From assembly GCA_907165135.1 (NCBI GenBank), contig OU015570.1, positions 2,817,525 through 2,881,524 of the forward strand: a stretch of DNA of 64,000 nucleotides. Direction: 5' to 3'. The position numbers and the translations under genes were made by a program. Of this stretch, positions 53,460 through 64,000 are shown one piece after another (the stretch's first letter is position 1; each line of letters begins with the position of its first letter). The notes under the pieces are model-generated. The model searched no databases. It was not told where the DNA came from and saw nothing but the letters and a program-made list of their open reading frames with translations. The DNA comes from Oikopleura dioica (lineage: Eukaryota > Chordata > Appendicularia > Copelata > Oikopleuridae).

Positions 53460-53640
53460 AGGGTAAAAATCAAATAAATATTTAAACCCGCTTTTACGCA
53501 ATATAAGCTAAATTGCATTCCAAAAAGACTAGAAAATATTTTTACCAATATTTTTTCGTTTGATGCTGATTTGCATTCAAAAAAGTCCAAAAATATTTTA
53601 ACCCCTTTTCTCGCGTTTTGAGCTGATTTGCAGTCCAAAA
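53460..53640. repeat. Diverged ~57-bp minisatellite, array 1
   Basis: Units end in gctgatttgcagtccaaaaa or variants, and begin aaaatatttt-aaccc-gcttttacgc. Related arrays are at 55037-55215, 55915-56060, 60310-60480 and 60600-60730. More diverged units are scattered through 56150-57800. Confidence 0.7.
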
Positions 53641-55014
53641 AAAATTGACCCTTTTTTTTGACAGCAACACAGGCGGAAATTCGAAAAAACAGGCTTTAAT
53701 ATTTTTTAAATTTCTTGGACTTATTATCAACTTTAAACCGTGCACGCAGTGCATCAGTGTCACGCATAGACTGGGTCCGTACACAAAAATTCTAACTTTT
53801 TTATCCATCAAGTAAATGATTTATAATTTTTAGGGGTTAATTAGATGGCCTTAACAAATATAAAAAAAAACATTTTTTCATAAATTTTGAAAAAGGGTTG
53901 AGGAGTAAATCGCCAAAATAGGCTGAAAAAAGGCCTTCTCCATCGATTTAAAAAAATTATATAATTTCAAGTTATGTAAAAAGGGGGATTTTTACTTTAA
54001 TCTTCCATAAAAAAGTTTGAAACACGTAGAGAACATGTTCAAATTGACGAAGAAAGCTCAGGAATGCGCCTTTTTGCGGCGTGCCGCGCGTGCAGCGCCT
54101 CACTTTTCTTATTTGGATGTCGTAGGGTGAGACTCAACGTAATCATGATGGTGACTCAACGTAAAAAGAAAAATACCACGCTCAGAATAATTTGAAAATA
54201 TAAAAGGTTTTTTATTTATATTAATTAAATGTAAACTCATTAAAATTAAGTCTTTAAATAATAAAATAAATTTAGAATAAAAACAAATTTTAATTTGAAT
54301 AAAATATTAATCTTTTTTTAATAAATCATATTATGAATTAATAGTAAATTATAATTTCTCAGCCCCATCCATGGCAAATTTAAATTAAGGTGCTTGACGG
54401 CCCTTCGGGCCGTCTCATCCCCATTCCTGGCAAATTTAAATTAAGGGGCCTGACAAAGGCCGGTCCAGTCCCCAACCCCTCCCACTCCCTTTTCCAAATT
54501 TATTTTTATTCAACCGTTTTTATTTTTTCTTATGGTTTATGTTTAATTTTAAAAAAGCTCCCCTCACCCATAATTTGTCTTGAAAATTATTTATCAATAT
54601 CAAATGATTATTATTTTTGAAAAAACTAAGAGAGCTTTATTATCTAGCTCTCAAATTTTCGCAAATTTGCGCGGCCACATCGGCGAAATTTACAGTTTTT
54701 TGTAAATTACGGGCGAGGGAGTGGGTGTTTCAGATTTTTAAAACGAATTTGAGTTAAGCTCGTTCTTCCGGTCATATTTGTACCTTCAAATTTTTTGAAG
54801 TCGATGGAGAGCATATTGAACCCGAAAATGCCCATTATTGACTCATCATATCTTTTCAACCCTTTAGTTTAGGAAAAATTAGAAGAGCAAAATCACTTAG
54901 ATAAACTGTTTTTTAATAATAACATATATAATAATATATATAATAATAACATTATAATATAACATATTAGAAAATCAAAAGATCGAGCGATTATTTCGGG
55001 TACCTAATTTTTGT
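53641..55014. other. Intergenic: module C repeat and A/T-rich sequence
   Basis: At 54360-54640 is a repeat (word catggcaaatttaaatta and a gacggcccttcgggccgtc hairpin) that recurs at 59345-59640. At 54915-54970 is a TA-rich low-complexity run. No gene seen. Confidence 0.6.
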
Positions 55015-55333
55015 GTACGGACCCTACCCATAGGGTAAAAATCAAATATATATTCAAACTCGCTTTCACGCAATTTAAGCTAAATTGCATTCCAAAAAAC
55101 TAGAAAATATTTTTACCCATGTTTTTCGTTTGATGCTGATTTGCAGTCAAAAAGTCCAAAAATATTTTATCCCCTTTTCTCGCGTTTTGAGCTGATTTGC
55201 AGTCCAAAAATAATTGACCTTTTTTGACAGCAAATCAGGCGGAAATTCGAAAAACAGGCTTTAATATTTTTTGAATTTCTTGGACTTATTATCAACTTTA
55301 AACCGTGCACGCAGTGCATCCGTGTCACGCATA

Positions 55334-55908
55334 GACGCGCTTTTTTACGGTTGGATTCTTATAACATTTGATTGAGTTAACCAAATCTGGAGTTTTTGGG
55401 ATCAAAATGATCCTCTCGAAAAATTATAATTTTCTAATGCATTAGATTTTGAAAATTAAGTACCAATTTTCCGGAAATGATTTTAGGTACTCTAAAATAT
55501 CGTTAGATCGGGACGAAACTAGTACCAGAAAGATCGCCAGAAATTTTCATGAAGAATGGTACTCAATTTGCTTCGTTTCGAACGTGTCCTTACAAAATAG
55601 ACGGTAATTGTATTTCAGTACTTTTGGGTATCTTGAGATTGTGATAAAATGCTCAAAAAGATAGATTATAGTCTGGTTATAGTATCAATCTTCATGAAAT
55701 TTTATGGCGATCTTTTGGTACTAGTTTCGTCCCGATTGAACAACATTTAGGGGTACCTAAAATCACTTCCGGAAAATTGGTACCTAATTTTCAAAAACTA
55801 ATGCATTGGAAAATTTTTATTTTTCGAGAGGATCACTTTGAGCCCATAAACTCCAGGTTTGATTAACTCTATCAAAAGTTATAAAATCCAACCGCAAAAA
55901 AGCGCGTC
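55334..55908. mobile_element. Long-TIR MITE, 575 bp, 3-bp TSD ATA, empty site in unit 2
   Basis: The ends are gacgcgcttttttacgg and the complement of gacgcgcttttttgcgg, with inverted similarity reaching about 190 bp inward. It is flanked by ata at 55331-55333 and 55909-55911. The uninterrupted site cacgcatagggtaaaa is present at about 60592-60607. A 3-bp TSD fits PIF/Harbinger-like elements, although ATA differs from the usual TWA. Confidence 0.93.
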
Positions 55909-56060
55909 ATAGGGTAAAAATCAAAAAATATTTAAACCCGCTTTTACGCAATTTAAGCTAAATTGCATTCCAAAAATCTAGAAAATATTTTTACCCATGT
56001 TTTTTTCGTTTGATGCTGATTTGCAGTCCAAAAAGAAAATTGACCCTTTTTTTGACAGCA

Positions 56061-58602
56061 ACATAGGCGGAAATTCGAAAAAACAGGCTTTAATATTTCT
56101 TTGAATTTCTTGGACTTATTATCACCTGAAAACTATTTTTTGAAAAATATATTCAAACTCGTTTTTGGCGTTTGTTGGTCATTTTGAATCCATTTTTATC
56201 GCAAAATGATTGTGACCCGTTTTTTCGTTTTCAGGTGATACTGAGTGCAAAAATTCAAAAATATTTTAACCTGCTTTTCTGCGTTTTCAGATTGAAAACA
56301 GTTTTTGTATTTTTGGACTAAACATCAGCTTATAGTGCAAAAACGGGAAAAAGAACAGGTTAAATTGACTTTAACCTCTAACGGACCGTTAGGCTCGCCA
56401 TGAAATCTTGAAGTCGCGAGCGAGTATGTTTTTCTGATTCCCCATGTTCTAAAACCCAAAAGTCTCCATATAACCACACCCTTAAACTCAGCCAAAAAAT
56501 TTTAGAGGGAATTTTTGATAAAAATGGCTCTTTTTCGGGGTCTCATTGCTTAACCGAAAAAATAAACAAAGAAAACCTCTCAAAACTCCTTATATTTGAT
56601 ATAAATATAAAGCTGAGAGTCTGAGCTTTAATTAGCAGTATTGGTTCGGGCTCTATCTAAGAATTTTTAGCGAAAAAATGGCCTTTTTGAGAAAAATCAA
56701 AAATTGACGTTATTTTTTATCAATCATTTAATTTTTTCTGTAGTTTACTTCGATTCTCCCCAGATCTGAGACTAGACTCTTACAGAATGAAGCCTTGCGC
56801 TTCTTTCAAGTAGTTTGCCGGGTCGGGAAAACTTGGGGAACTCGAGATATCCAAGGTTTTCTGGTTAAAATTAGGCCGAAAAACTGTGAATTTGAGGGAT
56901 TTTAAGTAGGATTTTATTTGGATTTCTGGGCAAAATCTTGATCCCAACTTCGTAAATAGCTTATTCAAAAGAGCATAAAAAGTTATGCTCGAAAAATTGA
57001 AAAATGTTGAAATTTCCGGAGAAATGACGTCATGGCACGTGATCGAAGTCCGAAAACAGGATTTTGGACCTAGCTCTAGAATTTTTCCCCAAGACTTACG
57101 GCTGACAGAGACATATCATACGAATCAGGAAAAAACGGGGATCATTTTAAGGTGCAATTCGTAGGGGAGAATTGACATCGACTTTTTTTTGGCGAGTCTA
57201 ACCCTTTCATGTTTTTCCGCGCTTTCATCTGATTTGCAGGCCAAGAAAATATTTTTTCCGGTTTTTTCATTCATAGCTGATTAGGAGAGAGGCTGCGAAC
57301 AAAATTCTGGCTTAAAACGAAGTTTTGACCACATTTTTGCACGATTTACGATAACCATCACTAAATAAATTATCTGACGATTTTTACTTTGGAGACTTTG
57401 AAGATAGGTGAAACTATTTTTCATCGAAAATTATTGTTATTCTTGAAAATTCTCTCAATTTTCCGTCTAAAAGTATAAATTTATAAAAAAAGATTGCTCT
57501 CGAATTCTGCTTGGGAGACGCAAATGAAAATTTCAGTATAAGGGTCGAAATTATTTTGCGCCGTGAAGGGCTTTCAAATCACCTGGATACGCCAAAAACG
57601 GATTTTAATTTTTTGATGTTTTTGACTGCAAACCGCGAAAATACGAGAAAAATATTTTTAATTTTTTGAGCTTATTATCGCCTTAAATGCCAAAAACGGG
57701 TCAAAACCTGTTCTTAAAGCCGTTTTTTTCATTTAGCGGATTCACAGTCAAAAATAAAAAATATTTAAACCCGTTATCTTGCGTTATCAGGAGATTTTAA
57801 GTCAATTTGATATCGAAAGCAAAATGTCCTAAGAATGTCTCTCAACTGCTAGAATGCAAATCACATGCGATAAAATAGAAACTCAATTTTTAATTAAAAC
57901 GATGTGGCGGTGGATGTATTTGTGGAAAGAATGATTTTTCGAAAGCAGAAATTTTTGAAATTTCATATGCAGATGTTTTTCAATAACAATAACATTTCCA
58001 TAAAAGGAAAATTTCGCGTCCTCGTTGTTTTTCATTCGCAGCGCGCATTACGCGCGATTGTTTTTCTTTCCCAAATGCTCCAAATAACCGCACCAAACAC
58101 CACCAAATCGCTTCTTTTCTTATCACTGCAACTCAAGATTCTCACTATGTGACCTCAAGAATTGACAGTAATTTCCAGTTTTAGTCCAGATCTAAATTCG
58201 TCGTCGTTTCCATAGCAAGTTTCGTTGTCCAAGTGGTAGTTGTTGTAGTTGTTGTCATCACCGTCGTCCGAAATGGCCGTTGTGTAGTTGCGTAACAAGC
58301 TCAAAAGTTTGGATTACCTAGAGGCGCTCATTTCCGCGGTTGACCGTTTTGGCATTTTCTTGCCCGGGCACTTTGCGGAAAGCCGGACATAAACCACCAA
58401 TTTTATGTCCGGAAGCCTAGCTAGTAAGAGCAATAATTCAAGTGAAGACATAGAAGAGAACCAAGTTGTCGGCGTCGTAGAAGCAAAATCCGTCGATTAT
58501 TAATTTACCTTTTTGTACTGTCAATAATTATGAACAAATAGTGATTTTTTAACTAGAGCTTTGTCATCCTTTTTCATGCAATAAGAAATAATGAAAGAAA
58601 AC
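56061..58602. other. Unit 1 interior, no gene recognised
   Basis: Diverged minisatellite units (56150-56340 and 57590-57800) and otherwise unremarkable A/T-rich sequence. A trinucleotide-like gttgtagttgttgt stretch lies near 58230. Nothing here has codon-like structure conserved beyond the recent duplication. Confidence 0.5.
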
Positions 58603-59090
58603 GGTAGACGCTTGTTATGTCCCCGAATTTCCCGAATGTCCCCGAATGTCCCGAATGTCCCCGAATGTCCCCGAATGTCCCCGAATGTCCCGAATGTCCC
58701 CGAATGTCCCCGAATGTCCCCGAATGTCCCGAATGTCCCGAATGTCTGCAATCAGGACTAGACTAGACCGACAGGACTAGAGTTTGTATCAATGTCTCCG
58801 TCGGATCATGCAAAAATAGTGCAAAATAAGAACTCAATAAAAACTTTACCTTACTAACCCTAACGTTATTGTTTTCGCAAAATGTCAAAAGAAGGAAGCG
58901 CTCCGCGCAATTTGTGGTAGAAAACTCATTGAATTTAGCAAAATAATCGTCTCTAGAACAAAATTATTATGAAAAAATCTGTTTTTCCTTATGAAAAGGT
59001 TTTTCTTTTTTGGCCTTTTATATAAAAAGTCGGGGACATTGGAGACATTCTGGACATTCGGGACATTCGGGGACATAACAAGGGCGTTCC
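58603..59090. mobile_element. hAT-type MITE, 488 bp, TIRs of gaatgtcccc repeats, 8-bp TSD (unit 1)
   Basis: The ends share cttgttatgtcccc and continue as arrays of 9-10 bp units (gaatgtcccc / gaatgtccc), about twelve on the left and a few in reverse on the right. The TSD is aagaaaac (58595-58602 and 59091-59098). The interior shares the gaagcgctccgcgc word with the element at 52670, so the two are relatives with different tandem units. Confidence 0.92.
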
Positions 59091-59344
59091 AAGAAAACCT
59101 GCCTTAGTTGAGATGATGTGAACACACGCGTACGTGCCAAAATAACAAAATAAACAGATGTATATTTTCCCCAAATTAATTTTGTTTTGTCAATAATCCC
59201 TAATTCACTTATCTTAATAAAAATTAACGGATCTTACCCACTAAGTTAGGAATTATAGACGTGAAATGAAGAAACTTTTCGGTTTTACTCTGATCGATTT
59301 TTGATTATTTTGTGTGATTTCTAACTGGCGAAGACCGTGACTCT

Positions 59345-60300
59345 GGCAAGTTTAAACTAACCCCATCCCTGGCAAATTTAAATTACGGGGCTTGACGGTC
59401 CTACGGGCCGTCTCAGCCCCATCCCTGGCAAATTTAAATTAAGGGGCTTGACAAAGGCCGGTCCAGTCCCCAACCCCTCCCACTTCCTTTTCCAAATTTA
59501 TTTTTATTCACCCGTTTTTATTTTTTGTTATGGTTTATGTATAATTTTTTTAAAAACCTCCCGTCACCCTTAATTTGTCTTTAAAATTATTTATCAATAT
59601 CAAATTATTATTATTTTTGAAAAAACGACGAGAGCTTTTATATAAGTGTAAAAAGTAACAATGATTTTTCGGTCATGCTTTGTTTGTGTGAGCCGTCATA
59701 ATCAGAGAAAGTCAATATTGGTACGATCTTTACGGTCACCGATTTAAAGGTTATTTCGGTCATCAGTTGTCTTTTTAATTATCCTTAGCGCTATTCTCAT
59801 CTAAGCAACAAACCGAAACGGTTTATTGACCGAGAATTATCACAGAGTGTAAGAGATAATTTGATTGCTGCGGAATTTTAAGGCGAGACAAGAAGATAAA
59901 AAGAATCTCGATGCGTTTTTCGGTATTTTTTATTAAAGTTAGTAAGTAGTTAAATGTTTAAGTAGTTTTCAATGCATTTCGAAGCGTTTATATATTTTAT
60001 AAAAATATTAATCGACGATTTCAGGAAAATTTTTTAAAAAGATAATTAATGCATTAAAGGGGTAGGGTCCCCGTACACGGTCAAGTCTCAGAATCGGTTA
60101 TTGACCATTTCTTCTGAATATTCATGAAATTCTGAGCAAAACACCCTGTATGAGTTTTTCTCTATCTCAACCCATTTTCGCAAAAATTGCAGTTGTTAAT
60201 GGTAAAATTAAAGCATATTGGCTAAAAGAGGTAAATTTTAAAATTTTTACAATTAAAATGGACAGAAAATCATAAGCGTGCATCCGTGTAACGCAGAGGG
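59345..60300. repeat. Modules C, A and B between the duplication units
   Basis: 59345-59640 copies 54360-54640, 59655-59940 copies 52371-52661, and 59945-60300 copies 53111-53460. The order differs from the first occurrence, showing rearrangement of a mosaic repeat. Confidence 0.75.
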
Positions 60301-60596
60301 TAAAAATGAAATAAATATTTAAACCCGCTTTTACGCAATTTAAGCTAAATTGCATTCCAAAAACTAGAAAATATTTTTACCCATGTTTTTCGTTTGATGC
60401 TGATTTGCAGTCAAAAAGTCCAAAAATATTTTATCCCCTTTTCTCGCGTTTTGAGCTGATTTGCAGTCCAAAAATAATTGACCTTTTTTGACAGCAAATC
60501 AGGCGGAAATTCGAAAAACAGGCTTTAATATTTTTTTGAATTTCTTGGACTTATTATCAACTTTAAACCGTGCACGCAGTGCATCCGTGTCACGCA

Positions 60597-63500
60597 TAGG
60601 GTAAAAATTCAAAAAAATATTTAAACCCGCTTTTACGCAATTTAAGCTAAATTGCATTCCAAAAAATCTAGAAAATATTTTTACCCATGTTTTTTTCGTT
60701 TGATGCTGATTTGCAGTCCAAAAGAAAATTGACCCTTTTTGACAGCAACATAGGCGGAAATTCGAAAAACAGGCTTTAATATTTCTTTGAATTTCTTGGA
60801 CTTATTATCACCTGAAAACTATTTTTTGAAAAATATATTCAAACTCGTTTTTGGCGTTTGTAGGTCATTTTGAATCCATTTTTATCGCAAAATGATTGTG
60901 ACCCGTTTTTTCGTTTTCAGGTGTTACTGAGTGCAAAAATTCAAAAAATATTTTAACCTGCTTTTCTGCGTTTTCAGATTGAAAACAGTTTTTGTATTTT
61001 TTGGACTAAACATCAGCTTATAGTGCAAAAAAACGGGAAAAAAGAACAGGTTAAATTGACTTTAACCTCTAACGGACCGTTAGGCTCGCCATGAAATCTT
61101 GAAGTCGCGAGCGAGTATGTTTTTCTGATTCCCCTTGTTCTAAAACCCAAAAGTCTCCATATAACCACACCCTTAAACTCAGCCAAAAAAATTTTAGAGG
61201 GAATTTTTGATAAAAATGGCTCTTTTTCGGGGTCTCATTGCTTAACCGAAAAAATAAACAAAGAAAACCTCTCAAAACTCCTTATATTTGATATAAATAT
61301 AAAGCTGAGAGTCTGAGCTTTAATTAGCAGTATTGGTTCGGGCTCTATCTAAGAATTTTTAGCGAAAAAAAATGGCCTTTTTTGAGAAAAAATCAAAAAT
61401 TGACGTTATTTTTTATCAATCATTTAATTTTTTTCTGTAGTTTACTTCGATTCTCCCCAGATCTGAGACTAGACTCTTACAGAATGAAGCCTTGCGCTTC
61501 TTTCAAGTAGTTTGCCGGGTCGGGAAAACTTGGGGAACTCGAGATATCCAAGGTTTTCTGGTTAAAATTAGGCCGAAAAACTGTGAATTTGAGGGATTTT
61601 AAGTAGGATTTTATTTGGATTTCTGGGCAAAATCTTGATCCCAACTTCGTAAATAGCTTATTCAAAAGAGCATAAAAAGTTATGCTCGAAAAATTGAAAA
61701 ATGTTGAAATTTCCGGAGAAATGACGTCATGGCACGTGATCGAAGTCCGAAAACAGGATTTTGGACCTAGCTCTAGAATTTTTCCCCAAGACTTACGGCT
61801 GACAGAGACATATCATACGAATCAGGAAAAAACGGGGATCATTTTAAGGTGCAATTCGTAGGGGAGAATTGACATCGACTTTTTTGGCGAGTCTAACCCT
61901 TTCATGTTTTTCCGCGCTTTCATCTGATTTGCAGGCCAAGAAAATATTTTTTCCGGTTTTTTCATTCATAGCTGATTAGGAGAGAGGCTGCGAACAAAAT
62001 TCTGGCTTAAAACGAAGTTTTGACCACATTTTTGCACGATTTACGATAACCATCACTAAATAAATTATCTGACGATTTTTACTTTGGAGACTTTGAAGAT
62101 AGGTGAAACTATTTTTCATCGAAAATTATTGTTATTCTTGAAAATTCTCTCAATTTTCCGTCTAAAAGTATAAATTTATAAAAAAGATTGCTCTCGAATT
62201 CTGCTTGGGAGACGCAAATGAAAATTTCAGTATAAGGGTCGAAATTATTTTGCGCCGTGAAGGGCTTTCAAATCACCTGGATACGCCAAAAACGGATTTT
62301 AATTTTTTGATGTTTTTGACTGCAAACCGCGAAAATACGAGAAAAATATTTTTAATTTTTTGAGCTTATTATCGCCTTAAATGCCAAAAAACGGGTCAAA
62401 ACCTGTTCTTAAAGCCGTTTTTTCATTTAGCGGATTCACAGTCAAAAAATAAAAAATATTTAAACCCGTTATCTTGCGTTATCAGGAGATTTTAAGTCAA
62501 TTTGATATCGAAAGCAAAATGTCCTAAGAATGTCTCTCAACTGCTAGAATGCAAATCACATGCGATAAAATAGAAACTCAATTTTTAATTAAAACGATGT
62601 GGCGGTGGATGTATTTGTGGAAAGAATGATTTTTCGAAAGCAGAAATTTTTGAAATTTCATATGCAGATGTTTTTCAATAACAATAACATTTCCATAAAA
62701 GGAAAATTTCGCGTCCTCGTTGTTTTTCATTCGCAGCGCGCATTACGCGCGATTGTTTTTCTTTCCCAAATGCTCCAAATAACCGCACCAAACACCACCA
62801 AATCGCTTCTTTTCTTATCACTGCAACTCAAGATTCTCACTATGTGACCTCAAGAATTGACAGTAATTTCCAGTTTTAGTCCAGATCTAAATTCGTCGTC
62901 GTTTCCATAGCAAGTTTCGTTGTCCAAGTGGTAGTTGTTGTAGTTGTTGTCATCACCGTCGTCCGAAATGGCCGTTGTGTAGTTGCGTAACAAGCTCAAA
63001 AGTTTGGATTACCTAGAGGCGCTCATTTCCGCGGTTGACCGTTTTGGCATTTTCTTGCCCGGGCACTTTGCGGAAAGCCGGACATAAACCACCAATTTTA
63101 TGTCCGGAAGCCTAGCTAGTAAGAGCAATAATTCAAGTGAAGACATAGAAGAGAACCAAGTTGTCGGCGTCGTAGAAGCAAAATCCGTCGATTATTAATT
63201 TACCTTTTGTACTGTCAATAATTATGAACAAATAGTGATTTTTTAACTAGAGCTTTGTCATCCTTTTTCATGCAATAAGAAATAATGAAAGAAAACGGTA
63301 GACGCTTGTTATGTCCCCGAATTTCCCGAATGTCCCCGAATGTCCCGAATGTCCCCGAATGTCCCCGAATGTCCCCGAATGTCCCGAATGTCCCCGAATG
63401 TCCCCGAATGTCCCCGAATGTCCCGAATGTCCCGAATGTCTGCAATCAGGACTAGACTAGACCGACAGGACTAGAGTTTGTATCAATGTCTCCGTCGGAT

Positions 63501-64000
63501 CATGCAAAAATAGTGCAAAATAAGAACTCAATAAAAACTTTACCTTACTAACCCTAACGTTATTGTTTTCGCAAAATGTCAAAAGAAGGAAGCGCTCCGC
63601 GCAATTTGTGGTAGAAAACTCATTGAATTTAGCAAAATAATCGTCTCTAGAACAAAATTATTATGAAAAATCTGTTTTTCCTTATGAAAAGGTTTTTCTT
63701 TTTTTGGCCTTTTATATAAAAAGTCGGGGACATTGGAGACATTCTGGACATTCGGGACATTCGGGGACATAACAAGGGCGTTCCAAGAAAACCTGCCTTA
63801 GTTGAGATGATGTGAACACACGCGTACGTGCCAAAATAACAAAATAAACAGATGTATATTTTCCCCAAATTAATTTTGTTTTGTCAATAATCCCTAATTC
63901 ACTTATCTTAATAAAAATTAACGGATCTTACCCACTAAGTTAGGAATTATAGACGTGAAATGAAGAAACTTTTCGGTTTTACTCTGATCGATTTTTGATT
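60597..64000. repeat. Large tandem duplication, unit 2 (truncated by window end)
   Basis: Second copy of 55909-59330. It differs by rare substitutions and homopolymer-length changes and continues past the window. Confidence 0.88.
63297..63784. mobile_element. hAT-type MITE, second copy by duplication (unit 2)
   Basis: Same element and same TSD (aagaaaac) as at 58603-59090, carried along in the large duplication rather than inserted independently. Confidence 0.92.

Larger units (their letters stand above)
55015..60596. repeat. Large tandem duplication, unit 1
   Basis: 55015-55333 plus 55909-59333 matches 60300-64000 with an offset of about 4690-4697 and few changes; module repeats fill 59340-60300. 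Unit 1 carries a 575-bp MITE absent from unit 2. No coding gene was recognised in the unit; two 60-80 codon frames recur in both copies simply because the DNA is duplicated. Confidence 0.85.

Noticed and set aside
57904-58152. An 82-codon frame repeated at 62599-62847
   Set aside because: Conservation is explained by the recent 4.69-kb duplication of all surrounding DNA; there is no domain, and no start context stands out.
58615-58745. A CRISPR-like array (regular short repeats)
   Set aside because: Units are contiguous 9-10 bp tandem repeats without spacers, mirrored at the other end of a TSD-flanked element in a eukaryotic context.

Overview
The window is eukaryotic and almost entirely repetitive. 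The best fit is an appendicularian tunicate (Oikopleura type). The reasons are introns of only 41-47 nt with GT..AG ends, a Ty3/gypsy element with an envelope-like ORF (the 'Tor' group described from Oikopleura dioica), Penelope-like remnants and many small hAT-type elements. No complete single-copy host gene was recognised. The one clean RNA gene is tRNA-Ile(AAT), and it sits inside a transposon. The species assignment is inference.

Layout. (1) 1-8980: a 4.5 kb unit in tandem, twice. Each copy has a four-exon gene for a 738-aa hAT-like transposase, a pair of facing tRNA-like modules and a 60-bp minisatellite; the second copy also has a MITE. (2) 8981-13092: dispersed repeats and an internally deleted pogo/CENP-B-type transposase between 222-bp inverted repeats. 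(3) 13093-20577: a complete Ty3/gypsy element on the minus strand, with 473-bp LTRs, gag and pol separated by one in-frame UGA followed by CUA, an integrase in another frame and an orphan 375-aa ORF. (4) 20712-48440: a nested stack. A Penelope-like element on the minus strand is split by a 25.5-kb Tor-like element (21413-46915, 5-bp TSD ATAAT). The Tor pol is split by a 10.7-kb Mutator-like element (about 27217-37885) and by a 1.56-kb hAT-like element (38258-39816). Inside the Mutator-like element a captured gene fragment is split again by a 493-bp hAT MITE.

The Mutator-like element encodes a FLYWCH-like domain, a MULE transposase core and a Ulp1-type (C48) cysteine protease. On the opposite strand it carries fragments resembling host genes: DNA polymerase zeta (REV3), DCAF11/WDR23, TAF1B, another WD40 protein and a coiled-coil protein. 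The Tor element retains an intact 780-aa env whose ATG overlaps the pol stop (ATGA). It also has accessory ORFs, including a broken SGNH/GDSL-hydrolase-like ORF. Its gag/pol/SGNH frames are broken by TAA codons only, although its two LTRs differ at about one base.

(5) 48441-64000: no host genes. This part holds several small elements with exact 8-bp or 3-bp TSDs (two confirmed by paralogous empty sites), a hammerhead-ribozyme-like motif, diverged ~57-bp minisatellites and a second large tandem duplication of period about 4.69 kb that runs off the end of the window.
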